64,000 nucleotides of DNA, taken from NCBI GenBank assembly GCA_025174535.1, contig JALBUN010000048.1, positions 62,001 to 126,000 of the forward strand, written 5' to 3'. A program made the translations under genes and the position numbers. This document shows, in pieces, positions 1-12,413 of this stretch (the first letter of the stretch is position 1; the number at the start of each line of letters is the position of its first letter). Below the pieces are notes generated by a model. That model did not search any database. It was not told the origin of the DNA and worked only from the letters and a program-made list of their open reading frames with translations. Source of the stretch: Cantharellus purpuraceus (lineage: Eukaryota > Basidiomycota > Agaricomycetes > Cantharellales > Hydnaceae).

Positions 1-3000
1 GGTGCATTTCCAGCTCCGCACCTACCTCTCCATTCCAATGCCATGCATCCACATCCAAGTATCCTCGCTCCTAATGTTATGAAATTATCTACCAAGAGTG
101 TAGAGGATCTACAGGGGCATGCCTCTTCCTAACGTTATTCTCTGGTCCTCAGCAACACAGTTGACCGCCAACGTTCTAGATCTAGGTGACAAAAGACCTT
201 TTTCCCTCACAGCGAAGGGATATATTTTAAACAGCAATCCTGGGATATAACGATAAGCCACAGCGTCTCAATAGGATACGAAGCAAGCTGCTGCAATTCC
301 ACAAGAATTTGCGTCGGTTGAGCTTCGGATATGCCAGCACTAGTAACTAAGTCGCATCATAATCTCGAGAACACAGACCCGGAACGGTTGAAAAGGAAGA
401 TCAACACCATCCCGCATGCAGTAGATTGCCCTTACAGTAAGCCGGACAGGCCTTCATGACGTTTCATGTTCTGGCCACGTCTGATTAAAATACAACCAGA
501 CGTTTATGTGACGTGTGGCGAATTGACATCGTGATATGCTCATTGCACAGTTACATGTATAGTACATCTCCCTCTGTGGCGGCTGCATGTGCTGATTTTG
601 GTCGAGGCCGCCATCGGAGCTGCGTACCTGAGTGCTCCGAGTCCAATCACAAACAGTCTAATCCGGGTCAGGGTCACGCACACAGATAATGCCATCTGAC
701 AATACATACGCGCGGGCGTATCCCTACGCTGACAGCGGTGTCGACGAATGCATGACAGTACCTGAAAGAAGGTTTACCCCGTGTTACAGAAAGACAGCAC
801 ACTAATCAAGTATTCCGCCTCGGCCCTGCACTAACTTCAGTGAAGCTTGCATACCATGTCCATATCTCCGTTCATGGACTGCCCTTACGTACGAAGTTCA
901 TGTTATGCACAAGTACTTCTGTGCACCGAACGGATATAGTGCGCATTATTGAGTCTTGAGATTGGAAATACCAAAGTGGAGCCGCATGACCAGTGGTCAC
1001 TAACAGTGGCCCCAGGCCCAAAAACCCCCAACTGAACACGCGTGCATCAAAGCCAAACGGCCTAGACTGGATCGTTTGGTAATCGAAGTTCAAAAGTTGG
1101 CTAACCCCATCTGCCGCTGTCGTTGCCGGTGATGCTGATGGCTGATGGCTGTTTCAAACTCAGCACAGCAGCACCACTGACAACTCCGCCCGAGCTAGTG
1201 TGGAAACACATCACTGGGCCATGTAACCGACTCGGTACCGCACTGTAAAGGGTGGAATCGAAGGGTATGCTTGGGTTCCTGCCAAGCGAAATGTGCGAAC
1301 TCCGTACCGCTTCGCTATAAGTAAATTTAACTTTCATTGTGCAGATAGGCGAATTTTGACGCTTTAGAATGTTTCCTAGCTATGTACATCAGGTACCTTC
1401 CTTGCTAATGAAATATATGCCAAAAAGAACACATGCATATGATAAGAACTAACCTGCCATCCGTCCAAATGCTCATGATACCATGCCACGATCATTATCT
1501 AGAAACCAGCCAGAGTCCAAATAACATAAAACGATGGGCTGTGTAAATTAGTTCAGGGGGTTCCTTAACGTATATAGTACGCCTGGGGTGCTGTGCCAAT
1601 GTTATGGTGCATGGATTGTCAAGAGATTGTCGAACCTTTCCATAAGTTCCTTTCCACAGGTTCTCTGGTGGCCAGTGTGGAAATGGAGCTGTAAAGGGCG
1701 TACAGAAATAATAAGCTACAAGGCACAATTCCCACGTCCGACGTCTCTCCGCTGCGCGCAAGTAGCAAACCAAACTACTACGAATGCATGTATTCTCTCA
1801 TAACGAAACGCTGATAGTATGTCCCTCATACCTACGGAATATATATGCTTATATCACACACCTCAAACCACAACATTCAGAACAAGGAATCGTATGCCCT
1901 AACGACCCGGAGTCAAGCGAGGGCGCGCAAAGAACCACAGTGCACTGCACCCTGTATGTAGCAGATGTTGCATACGACGGACAGACCAATGTTCTAGGAT
2001 ATCTGTTTAGTCTCAGTGATAACAGCTTCCGGAAAGCTTAATAAATACCCTCAATGCATGGGTATGTTGTTCATCAGTTGATATACATATGGGCTTCAGA
2101 AAGATAAGGAAAGACTCACTTGAGTGCGCACACAACCCCAGACGAGCCAGCGATTAGACCTATTTTTATCGAAGGATAGACACGTAAATAAATACCTTTC
2201 AGGTATATGTATACGCAATGCCACTTATGGAGTTGCACACTGTAACCAGGTGAAGCAGATATAACAGGACGCCAACCGTGGAAGCCATCCAGACAACGAT
2301 GCGGTCATGCAAAGTGGTAAAGGAATGCTCCACTCTTCACTATGTGAACCAGGGCTCCTGAAAAGACCATCAGCATGACGAATCGCAGCGACTCGGAAGT
2401 TCAATGATACTCTGTAGCGTTCGACAGCCAAACAGCGACAGTACGCCACTAGTTCAGCACAATGACGATATAGCAGCACGCGAATGTCCAACACTATGCC
2501 ACGAGCGAGTCAGTCGCGCAAAGTAACGGGTTGGGCTGTTAATTCGGTTCCCTCGAAGGCCGAAATTGTAAATGAGGCGAACGGTGCGTGTGTGTGTAGT
2601 GTCGAAGCACTCGGGTATCGCCAAACCGACATCAAAGAAGACAGTCTCTCACCGTTTTGCGCGAGGAAGCGAAAAATCCACTGTCCGGGGAGCTACAACG
2701 ATGCTCATCATGATCGAACGTGTGCCATTAAATTGCTAAAATTATTTGCGTCATTTGTAGATGTTGCTCGAGATCCAAGAAAGCACAAGACGACGTGGCA
2801 TTGCCATGTTGCTAGCGTCAGCAAGTGCTACTGTGTCACCGACCAGCCTAGTCTCGAAATAGTCTCAGTGGAAATTATCCTACTCTCGGAATTTTGAGCG
2901 CCCGAGGCTCGGAGCTTGGAGCTTTTGTTTCTCTGGGAGGTTCGTAGTATGGTGATGAAAATGCATCCACTCACCCTGGTACGTCCAAGGACATATCAAG

Positions 3001-4903
3001 CACGGAGATTCTGGTTGGAGTGAGACAGCTTCGGACACAGCGGATGTTCACTTTCTGTAATTGAGGTGCAGCGTACCTCAAATACGGACGCGACGCGCCA
3101 TGCACGCACATCACCGTTCTATCAAGAGATATACAGAAGACGTGACAGTGACAAGAGTAAGGAAGTGCAGTGTCGGGCGGAGCAACGCATTGTATCATCG
3201 GGAACAAAGCTAGATTGCGTTGGAGTTCTCGGAGCCCGAATAGCTGCGGAACAGAAGAAGCTCTAGTCTTCCCCCGATGGGGATCTCGATTGTGGTTTCA
3301 TTACACTTCTTCCGTGGCATGGAGCATTTAAAGTCGGAACCACCGATGGACGATGGATCGGCCACGTTCATCCGCTTCGAGGGGACTTCTTCACGTGCAG
3401 TAAACGTCGGGCCTGTAGTCCGCGAAAGATTTCATCGTCGTGATAAGCACTTTTGTATTCTCGGAGGTCAGTCGACTCCTGCGGGTGTGCATGTAGTATC
3501 AGGATGCTGATGAGGAAGTAGTATGCACCTTACCATGAAATAAGATGCAACGTAATGTCTATCTACATAGACTGCAAACGGTAAAAAGGAGATTAGAATA
3601 GGAAGGAAAATGTTTCGCAATTGGACACATGTACGCGGGTGGGTACTGGTGGGTTGAATGATGATTCGGCTAAACGGGTTCGCAGATGCACTTGCCTTTG
3701 AAAGTTGCCGGCACGGCCGGCATCGAAATTTACCGTAACATTCACCTTTTTGACTGTCACTAGCAGGCTCGATAGCCTCTAGAGAGGCTTACACGTATAT
3801 ACACGATCTTCTCTAACAGAAAGACATGCATTTATGTAAACCACGCTCCATGTCTTCACGGCGTCCGGTTGACCTTTGAATCCAAAAGCCAAACTAGGCT
3901 CATCAAGTCGACAACTTGAACCCCGCTCATCTGTGATGAAAAGCCGACCTCACGGCCTGAAAACACCTTTCTTGTGTATTGGTGATTATACTCACCGTAA
4001 AAGGTATGAGGGAGTATAAAAACCATTGGAGTAGCCCCTGTGCCGCAGGTGCTTTCAGGCATGCTTCTGGACACAGACTTGAACAGGCGTGCACCCAGTG
4101 AATGGTAGGTAGATATAGTAATATAGCAAGGATCCTTGAAACATGCGTGCTCAGCGATTTTGACATAAATGATTGTGAAGCCAGTGCCACTCGATCAGTC
4201 TCACTTGTAGCTCGAAACCGTAGACGCTATTCACCCATACGTCACGACAGGGAATGTCCACATCCCCTTTGGGACACATGTCCTAGAATCAGCGTGTGAC
4301 AAAAGTGAGATACGACTGCCGTTTGTGTCCAGAGCGCAGCGATAAGGTTGACAGAAACTGCCACCCGCAAGGTTCATCACCTATTACAATGATGTTATCA
4401 TCACGCACTGGATTGAGAAGCACCGGCAATGCTGGAATACTTACCGTGAACGGTAATGGTTAATGTCTTGAAGCGTCTCTGAATGCTCACGCCGATGATA
4501 GATCAGATCCGCCCTAGCGTTTTCGGGTTACGCCACATCCCGAATAGCGTGTGCTGTGAATCCTTCTACGAATATCCCAAGCTCTGAGCCCGGCTATAGG
4601 ATGCTCAATACTGGGATAAGTCAAACATGCACATGGCTACAACCGACCACTCCCCCCCTCTTCTAATGCCGACCGGGGACGATGAATTACGTGGTGTTAA
4701 CTCATTCACGGCATTAACACGCTGACAAAGTTTCAGATGCCAGATAATAGATAGAAGGGGAGAAAAAACAAAACACAATTTAGACGCCAGGTGGTGAGTG
4801 TGGTCAGAGCAAATCGCACACGAAGGTCTCAACATGCATCTGAGTCCGTTGCAGAAGGAAAGACAAGACGATAGAATTTGAAAGAATAATTTACAAAACG
4901 AGC
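1..4903. other. Gene-less or unrecognised left flank
   Basis: I see no recognisable protein, RNA gene or mobile-element coding motif in this stretch. The longest open frame (2484-2897, plus strand, 137 codons) is Cys/His/Ser-mixed with no family signature and no neighbouring exon that extends it, and others are shorter than 95 codons. The sequence is of medium GC with no long low-complexity tract. It could be intergenic sequence, decayed mobile DNA, or host a lineage-specific gene that I cannot recognise. Confidence 0.5.
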
Positions 4904-5810
4904 TCACACAGCAAACGCCCCATTGACAGGAATATTCTGCCCGCTCACCCACGCTGCTTCGGGCCCCACCAAAAATGCCACAACCCCCTTAACATCGTCC
5001 ACGCTGCCCAAACGGTTATAAGGATTCTGGCTGGCGATATGCCTGATCACAGCCTCGGACTTTCCGGCTCGGAACAGCGCTGTATCTGTCGGACCAGGAC
5101 TGACGCAATTGACGCTGATGCCCTTCGATGCAAGGTCCTTGGAGAGCACGCGAGTGAATTGTTCCACAGCGCCTTTTGAGCCAACGTAGATGAGGGCATT
5201 TGGAAGGACGGTCGTCGCCGATGCGAGGGATGAGGAGAAAAAAATCACGCGGGAACCTACAACGCAAACGCAATCAAGATATTGCACACGACACGCGCAG
5301 TGGATCACACGGACCAGGAGCCATGTGTTTAACAGCGACTTTTGTCAAAAACAAGGGACTCTTGACGTTTAAATTGAAATTGCTTCATCAATCTGCTCTA
5401 ATGTCTTTGACCCCATAATTCCTGCATTGTTGACACTGTTAAGGAAGATGAGAATCCAACAAAAACACCCGGCGAACGGCTCAAACCCACAGAATATCAA
5501 TCTTACCCAGACGCCTCACAGTTTCTTCGATCAGATAATTACGGCCTGAATCGGTAGCCAAGTCAGCCCTGACAGGGATTCCTTTTCCTTTGCCATCCTG
5601 CGCAATTCTAGCGACGACCTCGTCCGCAGCGTGCGAGTTGGAGACGTAGTTGACAATAACAGTCGCACCATCCTGCGCTATTTGAATGTTGTTAACCAGG
5701 GAAACAGCGTCTTGAAACAGCTAACCTAGACGAATGGCTATGGCTGCGCCAATAGAGCGCGATCCACCGGTGACAATCGCGACTTTTCCGGAGAGCGGGA
5801 GAGAAGACAT
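4904..5810 (-). CDS. Short-chain dehydrogenase/reductase (SDR), possibly disrupted
   Basis: Classical SDR-type NAD(P)(H)-dependent oxidoreductase, about 250 residues when joined. The start at 5810 opens with the glycine-rich Rossmann motif TGGSRSIG (TGxxxGxG) near residue 15. Then come the NNAG motif, an active-site SSS tract, the catalytic YVGSK (YxxxK), and the C-terminal NCVSPGPTDT and SGQNIPVNGA motifs that close the SDR fold. Introns fall after the first Rossmann helix, before the NNAG motif and before the GSRVIFFSSS strand. Between NNAG (about 5415-5430) and the FNLNVK motif (about 5362-5380) the reading frame does not continue: a TAA follows DEAISI. About 13 nt appear to be missing relative to relatives. 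A 51-nt in-frame intron (5411-5361, weak GTCAAA donor) would restore the frame but delete the conserved FNLNVK with its catalytic-tetrad Asn. The substrate is unknown. It may be a pseudogene. It is divergent from the GT2 gene. Confidence 0.75.
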
Positions 5811-6034
5811 TGCAAAGGAGAAAAGCGAGAAACAAGCCCCTTATATACACTCAGGAGCAGGTGCCGCATCGTACTCCAGCTCGGAGATCATGTGGGGCTT
5901 CCAGACATTGATGATTATAAAGCGATCCGACGACGCGCCGAGCGTCTTGAGCACATTTATTTCACACAACACCGAGGCATATCCAAGACGCAGCGACCAA
6001 TTGACAGGTCTCAATGGCAGAGCTTGAAGACGAG

Positions 6035-6069
6035 ACGTCACATGTCACGTCATGTCACACGTCACGTGG
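6035..6069. promoter_or_regulatory. Cluster of ACGTCA/CACGT-type sites between SDR and GT2 genes
   Basis: A 35-bp run contains four overlapping copies of the TCACGT/ACGTCA core and ends in CACGTG-like sequence. It lies about 225 bp upstream of the SDR start and 540 bp upstream of the GT2 start. ACGTCA is the core recognised by CREB/ATF-type bZIP factors, and CACGTG by bHLH factors. That this is a working site is inference. The rest of the 5811-6611 intergenic interval shows only a short CGAT tetranucleotide run (about 6454-6468) and an A/T-rich TTTA repeat near 6512-6525. Confidence 0.4.
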
Positions 6070-6611
6070 TGCAGTATTCCGCGACGCATGAGTTCCCTTT
6101 CAGAGGAATATTCAACGTGGCAAGCTCTGACTTGCAGTATGGAGGACTGAGAAGGATTTCTTGGTCGAATTCGTGTACGCCTTCCATGCAGATGCTATTT
6201 GGAAGACTTTTACGAGGACTACAGATACGATTTTATCATCATAACTATAGTTATTTCTTCAGTACCAGCACTGTGAATGAGACACTCTGTAAATGGGCGG
6301 CCGTGCTTGTGGAGGCAATATGACTCTTATCGAGGTGGGGTGGCGCAGGGTCTGTAGCCTAGGCCTGTAAGCAGGGGGATCAGCAGGAAGCGGATGTGAT
6401 GACAAGCCGGAGCTGAGCCGAGGCAAGAGTCTAGAGTTGCTTACGTCAAGTTACGATCGATCGATCGACCATGCCACGAGACAGGCACAGATTCATGGCA
6501 TGGTGTAAATTATTTATTTATTTAATAATATTCAAGTGGGATACTGAGGAGGATGGGGGACCTACAAAAACGTAGACATGCATTCTCTCGCAGACGTGTG
6601 CTCTCCTCTAG

Positions 6612-9600
6612 ATGGCCACAGATTACGACGCGTACGATGCCATCCTGCATCACATCTTCCGCGAAGCAAGTCCTCTCCTCTGTCCTGCCACGCCCCCCCC
6701 CCTCCGCTGACATTGCCCACGTAGACTCAGGGCGACGCGTGGTTCAAACCGCTCTCTGAGAACCTCGCTGCCGGTGTCTGCATCCGTGTCGCAGAGCCTG
6801 CCGACGCGCAGTCCCCGTCGTCCCCGTCGTCGTCCAGCGCGGCGCTCCCCGGCTCCACCAGACCCACGTCTGGCGCAGGGATCATCGCGCCGCCCGTCAA
6901 ATGGCGCTATCGTGTATTCCCGTATGAGAATCCGACCCTTGCGCCCTTTGAGGCTGCCGTGCGTGCGTTGAATCCCGTCGTGGCCGTCAAAGTGAGGAGT
7001 GCCGCTGTGCATGCGGCCTTGGGGAGTGTGTAGGTGGCCCAGCGCGTACACCGTCGCCGCCCACTCACATGCCCTCTGTTATAGTCCCCCCAACGCCACG
7101 GCACTCCCCGTCGACGCAGAGACACGCATCCAGATCCTGGACACCATGTCCCGTCTCCCACGTGCAGACAAGGAGCAAAGCGCCGCGTTCATTGCAAGTG
7201 TCCTTCCCCCATCTGACGCAGCATCGCTGACCACCTCCGTTCCCCACACAGCGCGACGAACGGGTCCTCGTCGTATGGTCCGACTCCCCCGCCGACATTG
7301 TCCCCGCATGCGCCGAATTCGAGCGCAAACTCACCGCGCTAGTCATGCGTGCGCTCGCTGGCGGCACCGGCGGCGGCACAGGCCCAGGCTCCATCGCTTC
7401 CACACCCTCCGCCGCCGCCGCCACCGCTGTGACCGCTGCGTCTGGACCGGCGCCTCTGCTGGGAGGACAGATGGGATCGGGCGCAGGATCGGGCGCAGGG
7501 TCAGGGTCGATGTCAGGCACGGCGTCGGCATCTGCAGGCAACGCCACCGCCGCACTCACCCGCCGCACCTCCGTCAAGCTCCCCCGGGCCCGTGAGCGGA
7601 CCTGCTGGGGATTCGGACGCGTCACGCAGCCCAAGTCGGACCCGGCGGAGGAGCAGGCGTCAAAGGAGGATGGAGATCCTGAGAAGGAGGAGCTGGGCGG
7701 ACTCGAGGGAAAGCGGAAGAGACAGCTGTTGGCGCCGCTGTATGGGGGGTTGGCGGTTGCATTGTCGTTCTGTGAGTGTCTTGATACTTCCCTTTACGTT
7801 CACCATACTGTCCTTCATCCTGATGGCTGACTTGACCCTTTCTTCTGCTCGCAGTATTCATGGGCGAGGGTCTCCGTACGTGATTCGTTGATCATCTTGC
7901 GTCTCGAGGCTCACATATCCCCTGCCTTGTCGCTTGCCTTTACTTGCCCATGTCTTCCCCTACCCAGGTCTTCTCGTCTCGGAATTCCGACTCGACAACG
8001 ACTGGGCGCGCTTCGGCCTCTGCGCCACAATGCCCTTCGTATTCTGCATCAGTATCTTCTTCTCTCTCCAGCTCGTCGGCAACATCAGCTTCTTGTGAGT
8101 CTTTTCTCCCCCACCTCCCTCCATCGACGCTGCTGACTTTGCTTCCGATGCGCCAGTATCGGCCCCGTCACACAGTACCACGAAAATTCGACGTACTACT
8201 CCGCAGTTAGGCCGCCCCCAATTCGCGCGGTCGATGACCGTCTTCCGCACATTACCATACAAATGCCGGTGTACAAGGAGAGCTTGGAACTGACCATGTG
8301 CGTGCTGCTGGTCATTCGCTTCTATTGTTTGGCGTGTGATGTGGTCTGATGGTGTTGACCTGTAGAACGCCGTCGGTGGAGTCGCTGAAGAAGGCGATGC
8401 AGACGTATGCGCGTCAGGGAGGGACGTCGACTATATTTATTAACGATGACGGGATGCAGGTGCATGGCGTTTTCGTTTTTCCACTCACGCAATGCAATGC
8501 CAACCTCCCACTCTCACAGCTTCTCCCCCCCGCCGAGCGGCTCGCGCGCCAGGCCTTTTACGCTCAGCACGGCATCGGCTGGGTCGCGCGCCCCAAACAC
8601 GACCCCTTCCCCCCCGCCTCCAAAACATCCTCGAAAGCCGGCGCATCCACCGCCGCCCCGGCAGCCTCTGGCTTTGTACGCCCCGGCCGCTTCAAGAAGG
8701 CGAGCAATATGAACTACGGGCTGGCGCTGAGCTTGAAGGTGGAGAAGTTTGTGTTGCAGCTGTTGGAGGAGCGGGAGCGGGAGCGGGGGCGGAAGGCGAT
8801 GGAGAGTGTGGGCGGTGCCGGCGCCGGTGCTGGTGCTACTACGGGTGTGAGCTCGTACTCTGCGCGGTCAGGCGCGACGGGGACGACGACTGGGACCGGG
8901 AGCACGGCCACCATTTTGGATGTCGACATCGAGGAGCAAGCGCTGCAGCTGGCGGTGGAGGAGACGTATGAGGAAAGTGAGCGGCGGTGGATGCCGTGGG
9001 CGGCAAATGCCCGCGCGCTGCGTGTGGGGGAAATTATTCTGCTTGTCGACTCGGATACCGTCGTGCCAGAGGATTGTTTGAGGGATGCTGCCCGGGAGCT
9101 GGCGGCGTCGCCGGAAGTGGCCATCATACAGCATGAATCGGGTGCGTGCACCCATACGAGTGCGTTTTGGGCCATTGATTGTGTGGTAGATGTGATGCAG
9201 GTGGCACACCATTGGTTCGAGAATGGAATCGCGCATTTCACGAGGAGGATTAACAAGTGTATTTCGATGGGTGTGTCTTCTCCCCTCCGACCCTCCCCGC
9301 CACCGCTGACGACGCGTCTCCACCAGCCTGCGCCAACGGCGAGGTCGCCCCGTTCGTCGGACACAACGCGTGAGTTCCCCTCTAATAAAGCGTTCGCGTC
9401 TCTCTCATTCGCCTCTACTCCCAGTTTTCTCCGCTGGGAAGCCCTCCAAGACGCCTCCTTCATCGACCCCGCCGACGGGCAGCGCAAGATCTGGTCCGAG
9501 TCGAACGTGTCCGAGGACTTTGACATGGCGCTGCGTCTGCAGCTGAAGGGCTACGCGATCCGCTGGGCGTCCTACTCGAACGGAGGGTTCAAAGAGGGCG

Positions 9601-10808
9601 TGTCGCTCACGTGCGATGACGAGCTGAACCGGTGGGAAAAGTACGCGTATGGGTGTAACGAGTGAGTGTCGGGGATGCCGGGTGGCTGTCGTGTTGTGGT
9701 TGCGGTGCTGATCGTGTGCAGGCTGCTGTTTAACCCGCTCATCGAGTGGTGGCGCAAGGGTCCTATCAACGCGCAGCTCCGGCAGTTTGTGTGGTCGAAC
9801 GCGCCCATCGTATGTCTACTGTTCCATCCAACGACGCGTCTGTGCTGCTTGACTAATGTATACCCCGACATAGCACTACAAGATCAGCATGCTTGCATAC
9901 ATGTTTTCCTACTGTACGTCATCCCACCCTTCTCGCTCCCGAACGCAGAACTGATCGATCCACGCTGACGGGTGCAGACGGCATCGCAGCAGGCGCGACG
10001 CTCTCCGTGCTCAACTACGTCGTCCTCGGGTTCGCGTTCGCCATTGACGGGTACTACCTGCACAGTTTCGAGGTCTGGCTCGCGTGCACAGTCGTTTTCC
10101 CCGGCTCCGGTAATATCGGGTTTTCGGTGCTGCAGTATCGTCTGGGAGTGCGAAGCCTGGTGCGTATGAATGTCTCTTCTCTTTCTGCTTTGTTTTTCTA
10201 ACTGATCATGTCGTGTGTAGTTGGACGCGCTAGTGGAGAACTTGAAGTGGATTCCGTTCTTGTGCGTTTGGCCTTGCATCCCCCCCTGTATGCGCTTCGC
10301 ATTCTCCACTCGCTAACACGCGTCCACAGCTTCTTTTTCTTCGGCGGACTCAGTATCCACCTCTCCACCGCGCTCCTCGCACACCTCTTCTCGTACAACA
10401 TGACCTGGCAAGCGACCAAGAAGGAGGTCGAGCGTTCCAATTTCTTCATCGAGGGCCCACGCATCTTGCGGCGCTTCTGGCTCTCCTTTGTCCTCTCCTT
10501 TGCCGTCGTCATTGGGATGATCGTTCTCAGCACGAACCTCGTCCCGCCGGGGTGGCAGGTCCCCAGCACGAACTGGGCCGTGATATTCCCTTTGGCGTGA
10601 GCAATAATTTTATTATTATTATTGTTATATCCGAGCTGGTAAGGATTAAGCTTATGCGTTGTCGGTGTTTGTACAGCATCACGGCAGGCTGCCACATTCT
10701 TTTCCCCGTACGCTTGTTCCTCTCGTCTCGTGTCCGTCGCGGAATGACTGACCACTTCCTTTTCTCTAGATCGCCCTCAATCCATGGCTCATGATCTTCT
10801 CATATTAG
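6612..10808 (+). CDS. Multi-pass family 2 glycosyltransferase (PF13632-like, processive type)
   Basis: Large fungal membrane GT2 enzyme of the cellulose/chitin/hyaluronan synthase superfamily, expected to polymerise or add sugars from UDP-sugar at the plasma membrane. The start MATDYDAYD opens a soluble N-terminal region (FRVFPYENP-like block, then IQILDTM and LVVWSD). Two membrane segments follow (around 7735-7870 and 8010-8095). The GT-A domain has IQMPVYKE, NMNYGLAL, the DxD motif DSDTVVPED (about 9048-9075), VSEDFDMALRLQ (catalytic acidic motif) and ELNRWEKYAYG, which stands where processive enzymes have QxxRW. The C-terminus has four or more membrane helices and ends in NPWLMIFSY. Two introns (6666-6724 and 7194-7251) use GC instead of GT donors. 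Ser/Gly/Ala-rich inserts occur in the linker (about 7350-7555) and inside the catalytic domain (about 8765-8915). The closest functional parallel I know is the GT2 needed for hyphal growth in ascomycete plant pathogens. The exact polymer is unknown. Confidence 0.87.
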
Positions 10809-12413
10809 CGCTGTGTTAATATCTCGGAACATTTGCAATCGATTCTGTAAGAGTTTTGGAGCGCTCAACCGGATAGCGATCTTTACACCATTCTTTTTGT
10901 TACGCGTGGTCAATTAGGTCAAGATCAATATCTACTAGAGTGAATATGTGCCTTGTAATGGTCTATCTATTATCGTTGGATTTTGTTTCAATCGGGGTTA
11001 TGGTGCTTTGAGCAGTTAATCTGCGTAGAATTCGCTTGATGATTTAATGTGAATGTAATGTGTGTTTATTGACCGGTGGAAGGAAACCTCCTGGATGCCG
11101 GATATTTGACTTCTTCACGCCTCAGGCCGTGTCTGGACATGATCCTGATATTTCGGGTTCCCCGCCCTGCTAGGCCCATGCCGGGGAAGGTCTGAAATGT
11201 GTGCATTTCAGCCGGCATCATCGCACACTGCGAGCCATTATGGAAACGGGATAAACATCCGGGGGGGGCGGGACCTTCGTACCGTGCCTTCAAGCCCTTG
11301 GCGACTTTAATTAGGTATGTGGAGGGGTTCGTATATTCCTTTTGCGTTGCCTGGTGTAAATAGCTAAGGTGAGTATTTTACAGTGTGAGGTGAGGCTGGG
11401 TGGGCCGAAGCGGAGCGAGTATAATATACTGCTGGGAGGGTCATTTATTGGGTTGATGTGTACCTTTGATTGGGGTGTGGCCTGGTGAAGTCTGTAAAAG
11501 AAATCAACAAGGCTCGCGCACGCACGTGCATCTGAGGGGATCGCCGTGCTATCCCGGTGCTCTGTAGTAGGGTCAATCCAATGACTACGTCTTTTAATAT
11601 ATATAGCCCTGTTGTTGTTTATCTTAACCATTAATGCTCTCCAATGCTGTATAACCGTTCCGAATCAAGTTCGGCATCTCTCCTTCGTTGTATAAATCTC
11701 ACGACAAGGTTGCTTCCTTCCACAATCTTGTGCTTCGACCAGGGGTGAAGGGGGCACCAGCGTGGCCGTGCATACTGTTGGGGGGGAAAGGTGCATGTCG
11801 GATGCATGGCCTGGTTGACGGAAGCGCGGCAAGCTAATATAGATATCGACAATGGCATCCGGTGCCACTTTGGCGATATTTGGAGATGATGACGCCAACA
11901 AGGAGTGGACTATTGATTACTACGAATAATGGGCGGTGAGGCTCTTGGTGTGGGTCCTTGTTTTGGGCGACGATTCGCCTGCCTATCTTTGTGACAAGTA
12001 CCTGTGCGAACGTTTGACGAACGTTTGGTTCTGTCAAGGGGTCTGTTGTTCTGTCGTGGTTGTGTGAGGGTACACCTTGTCAGGAGTACTGCGTCAAATC
12101 GACAATCACCATCGAGTCAACTCAGCTATTGCAGTCCTGACTCTTTTGGCACAAATCAAGCACTGCGAACTGACTCGTTTGCGCAAGTCAATTGGGACTC
12201 CGACCCACACGTGGATTATGTCATCCTCATCGTCTATTAGGCTGAAACGTGTCTTGCCAACTTGTACCACCAGAAACAGCAGCTAGTGCGTCTCGTGCGC
12301 TTGTGTAAAACCGCACAAGCCCCAAAGGACAGCCGGTCAAGTCACTTGGATTGGGTTGCAGCCTGTGCACTGCTTCCCCGCCCAACTGACTCCATCGTCT
12401 GTTTCGTCTTCGC
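10809..12413. other. Intergenic region between GT2 and IBtk-like genes
   Basis: About 1.6 kb without a supported gene. Several short open frames exist on the minus strand (11066-12037), but none shows a motif or extends across introns. A run of seven or more G occurs near 11261-11267 and C/G runs near 11778. The last 100 bp before the IBtk-like start are C/T-rich (CCCCGCCC, GTTTCGTCTTCGC), as is common in basidiomycete promoters. Confidence 0.5.

Noticed and set aside
2484..2897. 137-codon open frame in the left flank
   Set aside because: No domain, no conserved block and no supporting splice signals; one frame of this length is within chance for 128 kb of six-frame sequence.
8714..9526. 270-codon open frame antisense to the GT2 gene
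   Set aside because: It lies opposite a conserved catalytic domain in GC-rich DNA; its Ser/Ala/Pro-rich translation has no motif and is explained by the codon bias of the real gene.
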